Positions 1-8,563 of a DNA stretch of 39,311 bases are shown in pieces (positions within the stretch are counted from its first letter, which is position 1; every line of letters begins with the position of its first letter). This DNA is from a bacterium (GTDB lineage Bacteria; RUG730; JAAEPJ01). Both the position numbers and the translations under genes were made by a program. Location: the NCBI GenBank assembly GCA_024222485.1, contig JAAEPJ010000202.1, positions 1 to 39,311 of the forward strand, written 5' to 3'. The notes beneath the pieces were generated by a model. It had not been told where the DNA came from, did no database searches, and saw nothing but the letters and a program-made list of their open reading frames with translations.

Positions 1-55
1 TGATTTATTACATCTTGCTCATTTGAAAAAGTCTTGTTAAATTCTATAAAAGTCA
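1..55 (-). CDS. 5' end of a gene running off the left edge, possibly a transposase
   Basis: An ATG at 55-53 is preceded by AAAGGA and opens a frame that stays open to the window edge, giving MTFIEFNKTFSNEQDVIN. A good promoter lies upstream (114-119 and 91-96). The short F-x-E-F...E-x-D pattern is like the N-terminus of IS1595-type transposases, which precedes a zinc ribbon, but 18 residues are too few for a firm assignment. The start itself is well supported; the product is a guess. Confidence 0.4.
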
Positions 56-90
56 TATTTATAATCCTTTGTTTTTAATATTATAAATAT

Positions 91-119
91 AATATACTTA
101 ATTATTTACACATTGTAAA
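91..119 (-). promoter_or_regulatory. Sigma-70-type promoter for the left-edge gene
   Basis: On the minus strand TTTACA (119-114) and TATATT (96-91) are separated by 17 nt, and the downstream ATG is at 55. The -35 box is one arm of a perfect 6-bp inverted repeat, TTTACA-cat-TGTAAA (105-119), which could be an operator or chance. Confidence 0.5.
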
Positions 120-241
120 GGTATTATTCCGTTATTTTTTATTGAAATGTTTGAGTGTATGGCTTGTTTGCTTAACAATTAATAATCCATCTAGACCAAT
201 TGAATAATTTCTAAATAAAAAAATGAATATAAGAACTTATT

Positions 242-315
<74 letters not shown>

Positions 316-329
316 ATTATGATCTATAA

Positions 330-357
330 AAAAATTATGGATTGCAATATAATTTTT
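330..357. other. AT-only inverted repeat between apt and tRNA-Arg
   Basis: A 9-bp perfect inverted repeat aaaaattat/ataattttt (330-338 and 349-357) surrounds a 10-nt loop. It lies just upstream of tRNA-Arg and downstream of apt. The stem has no G:C pair, so it is a weak terminator candidate at best. Confidence 0.25.
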
Positions 358-423
358 ATCATCTTAATAAATAAATCATTAACACGCAATAAAAATAGGT
401 GATCAATTTATTTCTAAGATATC

Positions 424-942
424 CTAATATTTAAGAATAGAAAATATATCGTAAGACTTTACTTTATCTCTTCCCTTTAAGAATTCTAACTCAACAAGCA
501 CTGCAACTGTAATAATCTTAGCATCCAATTTCTCAATCAAATTACATGCTACTTGAACACTTCCACCCGTTGCAATCAAGTCATCAACGATCAAAACATT
601 TTCTCCCTTCAAAATCGCATCTTCATGCACACAAAGCGTATCAGTTCCATACTCTAGATCATATTCTGCAGAAATAATCTTAGCAGGTAGCTTACCAGGT
701 TTGCGTAAAGGAACGAAACCAACACCTAATTTATATGCCAAAATAGAGCCAAGGATAAAACCTCGAGCTTCTATCCCTGTCACAACATCAATCTTACTAT
801 CTTTATATTTAACATAAAAAATTTCGATCACTTGTTGTAAAGCCTTTGGATCTTTAATGAGTGTAGTAATATCTTTAAAATTAATTCCCTTTTTAGGAAA
901 ATCTTTCACATCTCTAATTTTGCTCTTAAGTTCAGTTAACAT
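424..942 (-). CDS. apt: Adenine phosphoribosyltransferase
   Basis: This cytoplasmic enzyme converts adenine and PRPP to AMP and pyrophosphate (purine salvage). The 172-residue length is the usual size. The N-terminal region reads DFPKKGINFKDITTL, characteristic of Apt; GIEARGFILG follows, and the PRPP-binding loop VLIVDDLIATGGS lies near residues 117-129. It is the last gene of a malic enzyme-sigma factor-apt operon: its ATG lies inside the 3' end of the sigma factor gene, with a 7-bp overlap, so the two are probably translationally coupled. It ends with TAG. Nothing in the sequence is unusual for the family. Confidence 0.95.
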   Translation of the reverse strand: MLTELKSKIRDVKDFPKKGINFKDITTLIKDPKALQQVIEIFYVKYKDSKIDVVTGIEARGFILGSILAYKLGVGFVPLRKPGKLPAKIISAEYDLEYGTDTLCVHEDAILKGENVLIVDDLIATGGSVQVACNLIEKLDAKIITVAVLVELEFLKGRDKVKSYDIFSILKY

Positions 943-1793
943 CTTGGAAGCTTTCTCCTATCAAGTTCTTGGAAATTATCACGCAATTTACCAATTGCAG
1001 TCTCAGCAATCTGGCGTATCCTTTCCCTCGACACCCCCCATTCCTCACCTATATCATGTAAAGTTCTAATATTTTCACCGTCCAAACCAAATCTCTGGCT
1101 AATAATTTTTTTTTCTTTCTCACTTAAAACTTTCATAGCCTTTTTCAAAAAATTCAGATTAGTTTCCCTTTGTAATAATAAAAAAGGGTCATCTTTCTCT
1201 GCTGAATCTGCAACCATATCATTGATTGTCATATTCTCATCTTCTATAATAGGAGTATCCAAGGATGTCGCACCTTTAGAAATTTCTAAAGAATATAAAA
1301 CATTCTTTACTTCTTTAACATTCAAGTGTAAATCTTTAGCGACTTTTTCAATATCTTTATTACAAAATTCTTGGTCTCTACTTATTTCATCCCAATATTT
1401 TAAACACTTACGAATATTTTGGATAGCATAACTAGGAATACGAATAACTCCTGATTGATTATCTAAAGCACGCCGAACCTTTTGCTTGATCCACCAAATA
1501 GCATAGGTACTAAACTTAGCACCTTTTTCATCTATAAATTTATCGACAGACTTGATTAAACCTAGATTACCTTCTTCAATCAAATCCATCATAGATAATC
1601 CTAAGTTTTTATACTTACTAGCAACCTTAACGGATAGCTTAAGGTTCCCCTCAACAATTCTTTGTTTAGCTTTCTTATTTCCATTTTGCACAAGCGCATA
1701 AAGATAAGCAAACTCCTTATCACTGATCGGCGGAATTTTATTTATCTGACTCAAATACACAGAGAGAATATCCTGTTTTTCTGTATAGATCAT
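936..1793 (-). CDS. RNA polymerase sigma factor, sigma-70 family (RpoD/RpoS-like, short)
   Basis: This 285-residue sigma factor has the primary-type domain order without region 1.1. Region 1.2 is at about residues 7-40 (DILSVYLSQINKIPPISDKE). Region 2 is at about 45-115, with NLKLSVKVASKYKNLGLSMMDL, the aromatic-rich melting region FSTYAIWWIKQKVRRAL and then GVIRIP. Region 3 follows, and region 4 ends in the helix-turn-helix LHDIGEEWGVSRERIRQIAE. The intact region 1.2 and -10 recognition helix place it with group 1/2 sigmas rather than flagellar or ECF types. Its ATG overlaps the TGA of the malic enzyme gene (ATGA) and its end overlaps apt. Whether it is the housekeeping factor or a stationary-phase type cannot be decided here. 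Confidence 0.9.
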   Translation of the reverse strand: MIYTEKQDILSVYLSQINKIPPISDKEFAYLYALVQNGNKKAKQRIVEGNLKLSVKVASKYKNLGLSMMDLIEEGNLGLIKSVDKFIDEKGAKFSTYAIWWIKQKVRRALDNQSGVIRIPSYAIQNIRKCLKYWDEISRDQEFCNKDIEKVAKDLHLNVKEVKNVLYSLEISKGATSLDTPIIEDENMTINDMVADSAEKDDPFLLLQRETNLNFLKKAMKVLSEKEKKIISQRFGLDGENIRTLHDIGEEWGVSRERIRQIAETAIGKLRDNFQELDRRKLPRC

Positions 1794-3004
1794 AATAAAC
1801 TCTTTGTCTCTTTTATGACTTCATCTCGCGTCTTACTCACGCGCGCGACAGAGTCTTTAATTGCTGCCTCAGCTACAGATGCTGCAACAATAGGTCCTAT
1901 TTCAAGGTTATAAGCCCTGGGAATAAAATTATCTTCTGAAAGTTCTTCCTCTGGAATCAAAGTAGCAATCGCTATACTTGCTGCAATTTTCATATTTTCA
2001 GTAATATCTGTTGCACGAACAGCCAAAGCACCCCTTAAAATCCCGGGAAAAGCTAGTACATTATTAATTTGATTGGGGAAATCTGACCTCCCTGTAGAAA
2101 TTATCTTTGCTCCTGCTTTTTTAGCCTCATCAGGCAAAATTTCAGGATTTGGATTAGCCAAAGCAAAAATGATAGGATTGTCATTCATCCTTTCAATCAT
2201 TTCTCGCGTTACAATATCAGCAACAGAAACACCAATAAAAACATCTGCTCCAATAAAAGCATCTGCTAATGAACCTCCCTCATTATTCTTATTCGTTTTA
2301 TCTGCTAAATCTTTTTTAAATATATTATATTGATTCGAATTTTTTTCCAAAATCCCATCCCTATCACAAATAATAATATTATCAACACCATAAGCCAATA
2401 AAAAATTAGTAATAGCTGTCCCCGCAGCACCAGAACCACTAATAACAACCTTAATGTTTTCTTTAGATTTTTTAGTCAGTTTCAAAGCATTTATGAGTCC
2501 GGCTAAAACAACAACGGCTGTGCCATGTTGATCATCATGAAAAACAGAAATATCCATTACTTTCTTAAGTTTTTGTTCAATTTCAAAACAACGCGGAGCA
2601 CTAATATCTTCAAGGTTTAAAGCTCCAAAGGTTGGTTCCAGATTTTTTATAATATTAATAAGCTCATCAACATTCTGCGTATTTAAACAAATAGGAAAGG
2701 CATCCACACCTGCAAACTCTTTAAAAAGCACACATTTACCTTCCATAACGGGCATTGCGGCCAATGCACCTATATTACCAAGACCAAGTACCGCACTACC
2801 ATCAGAAATTACACCTACCATATTCCCTCTTGCTGTATACTGGTATGAATCCTTTGCATTTTCTGCAATTAACTTGCAAGGTTCTGCTACTCCGGGAGTA
2901 TAAACAAGTGATAAATTTTCAGGAGTAATTTTTTCCTTACTTGGAATATAAATTTTACCCTTTAATTTTTTATGTAAATCTAACGATTTTTGTTTGTAAT
3001 CCAC
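1790..3004 (-). CDS. Malic enzyme (NAD(P)-dependent, oxaloacetate-decarboxylating)
   Basis: It decarboxylates L-malate to pyruvate with reduction of NAD(P). The protein is 404 residues, the short bacterial form without a phosphotransacetylase-like extension. Visible family motifs are the N-terminal LVYTPGVAEPC with its catalytic Tyr, FKEFAGVDAFPIC with its catalytic Lys, the metal-binding region LEDISAPRCFEIE followed by FHDDQHGTA, and the Rossmann loop GSGAAGTA. Translation starts at GTG (3004-3002), preceded by AGGA at 7-nt spacing. The TGA stop overlaps the ATG of the following sigma factor gene. Cofactor preference cannot be read reliably. It heads the malic enzyme-sigma-apt operon, an odd metabolic partner for a sigma factor. 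Confidence 0.93.
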   Translation of the reverse strand: MDYKQKSLDLHKKLKGKIYIPSKEKITPENLSLVYTPGVAEPCKLIAENAKDSYQYTARGNMVGVISDGSAVLGLGNIGALAAMPVMEGKCVLFKEFAGVDAFPICLNTQNVDELINIIKNLEPTFGALNLEDISAPRCFEIEQKLKKVMDISVFHDDQHGTAVVVLAGLINALKLTKKSKENIKVVISGSGAAGTAITNFLLAYGVDNIIICDRDGILEKNSNQYNIFKKDLADKTNKNNEGGSLADAFIGADVFIGVSVADIVTREMIERMNDNPIIFALANPNPEILPDEAKKAGAKIISTGRSDFPNQINNVLAFPGILRGALAVRATDITENMKIAASIAIATLIPEEELSEDNFIPRAYNLEIGPIVAASVAEAAIKDSVARVSKTRDEVIKETKSLL

Positions 3005-3292
3005 GATTATGTCCTATTTTTTATATTAAAGTTACCCCTTGAAGCTAAGCTCCAAATGATATGAAAAAATTATAAAACTTCATACATTATGCTTAAAGTC
3101 TAAAAATTTACTTATTTAATAATTAATTTTCTTATCTTTCATTCATCTTGTTATTTTAACGAAATAGCATCCTTTAAGCAAATAATACTTTCATATCTCT
3201 TTTATTGCTAATTCATTAATATTTTCCAATACAAACAAGGTTTCCCATTAAAAAAAACAAAAAAACTTAAAATATAACTATCAAAATCAAAA

Positions 3293-4065
3293 TCAAGCAA
3301 AAAATAAGAGTTTAATAATCATCCCTAAAACCGCCAGATAAAAAACAGATTTAATCCATTTTTCGCCTTTAGTAATAGCAAACTTTGTGCCAATATATGA
3401 ACCAACAATATTTCCTAAAGATAAAGAAATACCTTCTACGAAATAAATTTTACCATGATAGATGAAGATAATAATAGCAAAACATGCAGAAATCATCGTT
3501 ACGAACATTTTCATTGAATTTATTTGAATTAAAAAAAATCCTGTAAAAAATGTGAGACTTCAAAGAATCAAAAAGCCAATACCTGCTTGAATGGCTCCAC
3601 CATAAAATCCAATTAAAAAAAATGATAAACAAAGCAAAATCTTTTTTTTTAAACTAAACTGCTCTACCTGAGTTTCTGTCGAAATATTTCGCTTCAGCTT
3701 AAAAAATATTATCACAATAGCAATTAGCATCGCAACTAGTAAAATCATCTTAACAAATTTATCAGGAATAGAAACAATAATACGCGCACCAAGCATAGAG
3801 CCTATAATTGCCGGCACAGCTAAAAACAAAGAAAATTCCCAGTAAATAAGCTTTATCTCTAAAGTTTTTTGTTGTTTCCAAAATGTTAAAATTGATATTA
3901 AAGAACCAACAAAAACAGCTAGTCTATTAGTCGCTGCTACTGCTATTGGGGTAACCCTAAAAACATTAAAGCTGGAATTGTTAAAAAAGAACCACCACCG
4001 GCATTAACATTAAAAAATGAAGCAAAAATACCAAGACAAAAAACGATTAAATGTTTGGTTAACAT
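3293..4065 (-). pseudogene. TauE/SafE-type permease gene, disrupted by a frameshift and an in-frame TGA
   Basis: Read conceptually, this is a complete membrane permease of about 257 residues of the TauE/SafE (DUF81) family, associated with export or uptake of sulfonates and organic anions. The first half has NVNAGGGSFLTIPALMFLG and then ATNRLAVFVGSL; the second half has the repeated core ending SMKMFVTMISACFAIIIFIY. Two lesions break it. A 1-nt loss near 3956-3959 shifts LMFLG out of frame, with TAG following at 3944-3946. An in-frame TGA at 3560-3562 sits where Trp would fit (one step from TGG). The start is 3 nt after the isocitrate dehydrogenase stop, so it once belonged to that operon. 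Two independent lesions favour real decay over a single sequencing error. Confidence 0.85.
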
Positions 4066-4068
4066 CAA

Positions 4069-5118
4069 TTAAAGCTTTGCGGCAATTACGCTAGCCATCT
4101 CTTGTGTACCCGCAATGCCACCAATATCCGCTGTAATACTTTTCCCCTCTTTAATAACCTCTGCCACAGCTTTTCTAACTTTATCACCCGCGGTATTTTC
4201 ACCTAAATAATCCAACATAAGTGCAGCAGATAAAATCATTGCGACGGGATTAACCTTGTCTTGCCCTTGAATATCAGGAGCACTCCCATGAACAGGTTCA
4301 AAAACTGCCCCAATTTCTCCTATATTAGCGCCAGGAGCCATCCCCAGCCCACCAACAATCCCTGCACAAAGATCAGAAATAATATCCCCATAAAGGTTCG
4401 GCAAAACAATTACATCATATTCTTCCGGATATTGCACAAGCTGCATACACATATTATCAATTAATTTCTCATTATAATCAATCTCAGGATATTTGAAAGC
4501 AACCTTCCGCGCCGTCTCATAAAACAAACCATCCGTACATTTCATAATATTAGCTTTTGTAGTAGCTGTTACTAATTTTCTCCCATTAAGTTTAGCATAC
4601 TTAAAAGCAGCGTCTACAATACGCTCTGTACAAAAAGCAGAAATCGGCTTAATACTAATAGCAGAATTTTCTCTAATTTTCCCTGCAGACATCTCAATAA
4701 TTTTCTTCGCTTCATTACTGCCTTGAACATATTCAACGCCCGCATAAAGATCCTCAGTATTTTCCCTAAAAACGACAATATCTACATCCCGAAATCGTCC
4801 ATCTAAACCTTGCCATGTTTGTGTTGGACGCACAGAGGCATAAAGATCAAGCTCTTTTCTTAGAGAAACATTCACACTCCTAAAACCTGTCCCTATAGGA
4901 GTTGTAATTGGCCCCTTTAAGGCAACCTTATTTCTTCTAATAGAATCAAGGACAGACTTTGGCAATAATTCCCCATATTTTTGAAATGCAGTAGAACCTG
5001 CAACAACTTCTTCCCACTCAATCTTTACACCTGTTGCCTGAATAACCAGTTTAGCAGCTTCTGTGATCTCCTGACCTACACCATCACCAGGAATTAATGT
5101 AACATTATATTTAGCCAT
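4069..5118 (-). CDS. NAD-dependent isocitrate dehydrogenase
   Basis: This member of the isocitrate/isopropylmalate dehydrogenase family (349 residues) oxidatively decarboxylates isocitrate to 2-oxoglutarate. The substrate loop [18 protein letters not shown] carries the Ser and Asn that bind the gamma-carboxylate in isocitrate dehydrogenases; isopropylmalate dehydrogenases have a hydrophobic pattern there. The cofactor segment [15 protein letters not shown] has Asp-Ile, the NAD signature, where NADP enzymes have Lys-Tyr, and its KVNP is isocitrate-type. [10 protein letters not shown] and the metal-binding Asp segment [13 protein letters not shown] are also present. The gene overlaps the end of the preceding small-subunit gene by 8 bp. 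Homoisocitrate dehydrogenase is the main alternative. Confidence 0.87.
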   Translation of the reverse strand: MAKYNVTLIPGDGVGQEITEAAKLVIQATGVKIEWEEVVAGSTAFQKYGELLPKSVLDSIRRNKVALKGPITTPIGTGFRSVNVSLRKELDLYASVRPTQTWQGLDGRFRDVDIVVFRENTEDLYAGVEYVQGSNEAKKIIEMSAGKIRENSAISIKPISAFCTERIVDAAFKYAKLNGRKLVTATTKANIMKCTDGLFYETARKVAFKYPEIDYNEKLIDNMCMQLVQYPEEYDVIVLPNLYGDIISDLCAGIVGGLGMAPGANIGEIGAVFEPVHGSAPDIQGQDKVNPVAMILSAALMLDYLGENTAGDKVRKAVAEVIKEGKSITADIGGIAGTQEMASVIAAKL

Positions 5119-5632
5119 CGATATTAAATCCTTTATTTTTCTTAAAATGCTCGATCATGCCACCATCATTTAAAAGCGTTAGCATTAACGGTGGAATTGC
5201 TGAAAATTTAATTTCTTCTTTTTTGGTTAAGTTATTAATAACACCTCTTTCAAGGTCAATCTCAAGCTTATCAGCGGGGTCAATCCTATCCGTATCACAC
5301 TCAATTAATGGTAAACCTTTATTAAATCCATTCCTGAAAAAAATACGCGCAAAAGATTTGGCAATAACGGCAGAAATTCCTGCATAAATAATCGCAATAG
5401 GCGCTTGTTCTCTACTAGATCCACAACCAAAATTTTTACCTGCTACAATAAAATCACCTTTTTCGATATTTGCATAAAAATTTGGGTCTAAATCCTCCAT
5501 AACATGTGTGGCAAGTTCATTATTATCCTCACACTGAAATTTATAACGACCAGAAATAATATAGTCTGTATTAATATCATGATCCGTTCCTGCTGGCGTT
5601 TTGAATCTATGTGTTTTACCTTTTAAAATCAT
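5111..5632 (-). CDS. Aconitase/isopropylmalate isomerase family, small (swivel) subunit
   Basis: This 173-residue stand-alone swivel domain forms half of a bipartite hydro-lyase with the large subunit encoded at 6068-7357. It has the [13 protein letters not shown] entry loop, the [16 protein letters not shown] active-site segment and [21 protein letters not shown]. It is usually auto-annotated LeuD. The loop that discriminates substrates reads YKFQ, unlike the YLRx or YLVx loops of characterised homoaconitase and isopropylmalate isomerases, and the next gene is an isocitrate-type dehydrogenase. A citrate/isocitrate (aconitase) role is therefore at least as likely as a leucine-pathway role. 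The start is set by AAGGAG 8-13 nt upstream of the ATG. Confidence 0.85.
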   Translation of the reverse strand: MILKGKTHRFKTPAGTDHDINTDYIISGRYKFQCEDNNELATHVMEDLDPNFYANIEKGDFIVAGKNFGCGSSREQAPIAIIYAGISAVIAKSFARIFFRNGFNKGLPLIECDTDRIDPADKLEIDLERGVINNLTKKEEIKFSAIPPLMLTLLNDGGMIEHFKKNKGFNIDG

Positions 5633-6067
5633 TGAATTCTCTCCTTAATGCACCTGTCACTTAAAAAAAGTAATAGGGCTATTCTTAATAATGACAAATT
5701 TATTTTCCTTATCTTAACAAACTACTCCCAGGATCCTTTAAAAACTTATTCTCTATATCAGGCTATTCCCGCTTTAGCCCATACAATAGATAGGACCTAC
5801 AACGCCTTTATCCTTAAGACTATAACTGATCCAAGTTTATTAACAATATTTATACAAGCTACTCATTTATTTTCAATTGCTAAAAGCCTAAAAAATACTT
5901 CTCTCCACTAATATCTCTAAAATATTCTTGATTCTCTTCTGCTATTTCAAATAACTTTTCCTAAGTAAAAAAGCCCGATCATTAATCAGTTCCAATGCCC
6001 TACCCATCTCTTTTTTTTAAATCAATGGAGAAACAACCTAAGTCGTTTATGTTCAATTATTCCATAT
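5633..6067. other. 435-bp gap between the two dehydratase subunit genes, with possible gene debris
   Basis: No intact gene is visible. On the minus strand, short coding-like pieces lie in different frames, e.g. EKLFEIAEENQEYFRDISG encoded at about 5904-5960, preceded in another frame by INDRAFLLRK, with stops between. This looks like a decayed reading frame inserted between genes that normally adjoin, but I cannot name its family. Confidence 0.3.
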
Positions 6068-7357
6068 TTAATTCACATAGTTTCGAGGGTCAGCAATCTT
6101 GCTTTCAATAGCAGAGGCAACAACAGTAGCAGGTGATCCCAAATGAATAAAAGCACTCCCATTACCCATCCGACCTTTAAAATTTCTATTAGCAGTAGAG
6201 ATTACATTTTCCCCATTAGATGGCACGCCATTATGTGTGCCAACACAAGGACCACACCCCGGAGTAACCAAGGCAGCCCCCGCTTCAACCAAAGTTTGAA
6301 TATAACCTAATTCCATCGCTTGCAATAAAATAGAACGAGATGCTGGAACGATAATAAACCTCACATCCGGATGAACCTTATGACCTTTAATAACCTCTGC
6401 TGCAACTTTAAAATCTTCAATCCGACCATTCGTACAAGTTCCAAGCACTGCTTGATCCATTTTTTTCCCTAAAACATCTTCAATCGGACAAACATTATCA
6501 ACAGTATGTGGCATAGCAATCTTTGGCCCGAGATTTGTAACATCCGTCTCAATGATCTGTGAATAATTTGCATTATCATCTGACTCGACCGCTAAAAACT
6601 CCCTATCCGTCTTCCCCTTAAGCCAAGCAGAAGTCTTCTCATCAGACTCCATAATACCAAATTTTGCCCCCATTTCAATTGCCATATTAGCGATTGTCAT
6701 CCTAGCTTCTATTGATAAATCAGCAATTGCCTCCCCGACATATTCACAAGCCTTATAAGTAGCACCATCTGCTGTAAGCTGCCCAATCAAATAAAGAATC
6801 AAATCTTTTGAATAAACACCTTTTGGGAACTTACCGTTACATACAAATTTAATAATCTCAGGGATTTTAAACCAAGTTTTCCCCGCAACCATAGCACCAG
6901 CAACATCAGTTGATCCCATACCAGTTGAACAAGAATTTAATGCCCCATAGGTACATGTATGAGAGTCTGCACCAACGATTAAATCACCAGGAACAACATG
7001 CCCTTTTTCAGGAACTAACTGATGGCAAACACCATCTCCAACATCATGTAAAATTATTCCTTGCTCTTTAGTAAACTCTCTTATCTTTTTATGAATCGCT
7101 GACACACCAATAATCGGGCTAGGAGATGAATGATCTAAAATCATTGCACAATTCTTAGGATCAAAAACTTTTTTTGCCTCCATTTCGCGAAAAGCATCAA
7201 TGATCATCCCACTTGTCCCATCTTGTCCGAATGCAAAATCGATATCACAAATTGCAATATCTCCAGCTTTAACAATCTTATTCGTATGACGAGACATAAT
7301 CTTTTCGACCATGTTAAGACCTAAACTTGATTTTTTATTATTTTCATTATTCCACAT
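6068..7357 (-). CDS. Aconitase/isopropylmalate isomerase family, large (Fe-S) subunit
   Basis: This 429-residue large subunit of a bipartite dehydratase carries the [4Fe-4S] ligands: VLGTCTNGRIEDF gives the first Cys and GCGPCVGTHNG the other two (C-x2-C). GADSHTCTYGALN and the N-terminal MVEKIMSRHTNKIVKAGD are family hallmarks. Length and layout match the LeuC/homoaconitase/archaeal-type branch rather than the roughly 900-residue monomeric aconitases. The small subunit follows after a 435-bp gap and then NAD-isocitrate dehydrogenase, suggesting a citrate to isocitrate to 2-oxoglutarate module. Isopropylmalate isomerase (leucine synthesis) or homoaconitase cannot be excluded from sequence alone. 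The start follows AAAGGTGGTG. Confidence 0.87.
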   Translation of the reverse strand: MWNNENNKKSSLGLNMVEKIMSRHTNKIVKAGDIAICDIDFAFGQDGTSGMIIDAFREMEAKKVFDPKNCAMILDHSSPSPIIGVSAIHKKIREFTKEQGIILHDVGDGVCHQLVPEKGHVVPGDLIVGADSHTCTYGALNSCSTGMGSTDVAGAMVAGKTWFKIPEIIKFVCNGKFPKGVYSKDLILYLIGQLTADGATYKACEYVGEAIADLSIEARMTIANMAIEMGAKFGIMESDEKTSAWLKGKTDREFLAVESDDNANYSQIIETDVTNLGPKIAMPHTVDNVCPIEDVLGKKMDQAVLGTCTNGRIEDFKVAAEVIKGHKVHPDVRFIIVPASRSILLQAMELGYIQTLVEAGAALVTPGCGPCVGTHNGVPSNGENVISTANRNFKGRMGNGSAFIHLGSPATVVASAIESKIADPRNYVN

Positions 7358-7502
7358 ACTTTACACCACCTTTAAATTATTAGATGAGAAACAAATTCTC
7401 TTTAACCTTTAAGAACTCCTTCCATATTAATATCTAAATGAACATCAAAACTATAAAAAAGTTCAAAAAAATATTATCCACTAAACTTATAATTTTAACA
7501 AA

Positions 7503-8525
7503 TTATGATTCCAGCATCAATAAAACTCTTGCAAAAGCAGCTTCTACTATAATTTTTTCCATACACCCAGAATTATCACAATCTTCTTGACATCTATCAC
7601 AGTCATGAATGTCTGGCGTAAAAATAAAGTTCTGATCCTTATCTTCCGCAAATGGTCCCCACCGAAGAGGTTTACATGCCTTTAAATTAGGATAAAAACT
7701 TACGGTCTTCACCTTTAAAGCTGATGCACAATGAAGAGGACCTGTGCTATTAGAAATAAATAACTTTGCCTGACTAATGACAGCTAAAAATTGACGAATA
7801 TCTAAGCCTTTTTTCATAATCTCAGAGACATCAAATTCTTCCATAAATTCAGGAATTTTTGAATATGTTATAAGTTCATTTTTTGAGCCAGTAAAAAAAA
7901 TTTCTAGCCCTTTTTCTTTGAGTTTTTTTCCTAATTTAAAATAATTTTCCAGAGGCCAATCCTTACTAGATCCCCCACTTCCGGGATGTAATATTATAGG
8001 ATGCTTACCGCTAAAGTATTTTTCGCCAAATGCTATTTCTGTTTTTGTTAAATATAATTTTGGATAAGCAATTTCTTTTATACCTAATGGCTTAAGCAAA
8101 TCATTATTATACTCGGCTTCGTTCTTTAGACTACGGGAACGCTTTTGCCAAATTTTCATATTATACAACAAACCATAGATCTTAGACATTGGACCAATCC
8201 GCAGAGGAATATTAGCTAGAAAAGGAAGTTTTGCAGTAAGCTTTGTAGAATAGAGTGCAATGCTAATATCAAATTTCTTTAATCTGATAAACTTTAAAAA
8301 TTCTGATTCAGAAAATTCGTCAATAGCCCAAACTTGATCAATAAAAGGGTTACTATTGAAAAGTGGCTTAGTATATTTCCGCACAACAAAAGTTATCAAT
8401 GATTCTGGAAATTTCTTTTTTAAAAGCTCAGCTACTTGTAATGATAAAATGACATCACCAATACGATCCGTTCTAAATACTAAAAATTTCAGCTTTGACT
8501 TATTCAAGATTTTTTTTATATTCAT
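7503..8525 (-). CDS. Glycosyltransferase family 9 (heptosyltransferase-like), fourth of four
   Basis: GT9 enzymes transfer heptose from ADP-heptose, or related sugars, to the lipopolysaccharide core at the inner face of the cytoplasmic membrane. The N-terminal FRTDRIGDVILSLQVAELL is the family's first Rossmann segment with its catalytic-region Asp. The C-terminal domain has LHPGSGGSSKDWPLENY and FISNSTGPLHCASAL. It ends in a Cys-rich tail, DCDRCQEDCDNSGCMEK, related to the C-x2-C...CM tails of its neighbours but rearranged. I chose ATG 8525 (340 aa) because GGAG lies 6 nt upstream; a TTG four codons earlier overlaps that ribosome site. The acceptor is unknown. Confidence 0.9.
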   Translation of the reverse strand: MNIKKILNKSKLKFLVFRTDRIGDVILSLQVAELLKKKFPESLITFVVRKYTKPLFNSNPFIDQVWAIDEFSESEFLKFIRLKKFDISIALYSTKLTAKLPFLANIPLRIGPMSKIYGLLYNMKIWQKRSRSLKNEAEYNNDLLKPLGIKEIAYPKLYLTKTEIAFGEKYFSGKHPIILHPGSGGSSKDWPLENYFKLGKKLKEKGLEIFFTGSKNELITYSKIPEFMEEFDVSEIMKKGLDIRQFLAVISQAKLFISNSTGPLHCASALKVKTVSFYPNLKACKPLRWGPFAEDKDQNFIFTPDIHDCDRCQEDCDNSGCMEKIIVEAAFARVLLMLES

Positions 8526-8563
8526 AAATATCTCCAAACGAAACGAAGTTAAGCTATTCTATA

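Noticed and set aside
3560-3562. In-frame TGA as a sign of UGA recoding to Trp or Gly
   Set aside because: TGA ends the malic enzyme (1790-1792), TonB (25694-25696) and GH57 (36140-36142) genes at natural protein ends, and the permease also has a frameshift.
3450-3632. Separate minus-strand 60-codon gene
   Set aside because: It is an out-of-frame reading inside the broken permease gene.
4069-5118. 3-isopropylmalate dehydrogenase (leuB)
   Set aside because: The substrate loop has Ser/Asn and the cofactor segment has KVNP, both isocitrate dehydrogenase features.
5648-5911. Plus-strand 87-codon gene
   Set aside because: No ribosome site, no family likeness, and every supported neighbour is on the other strand.
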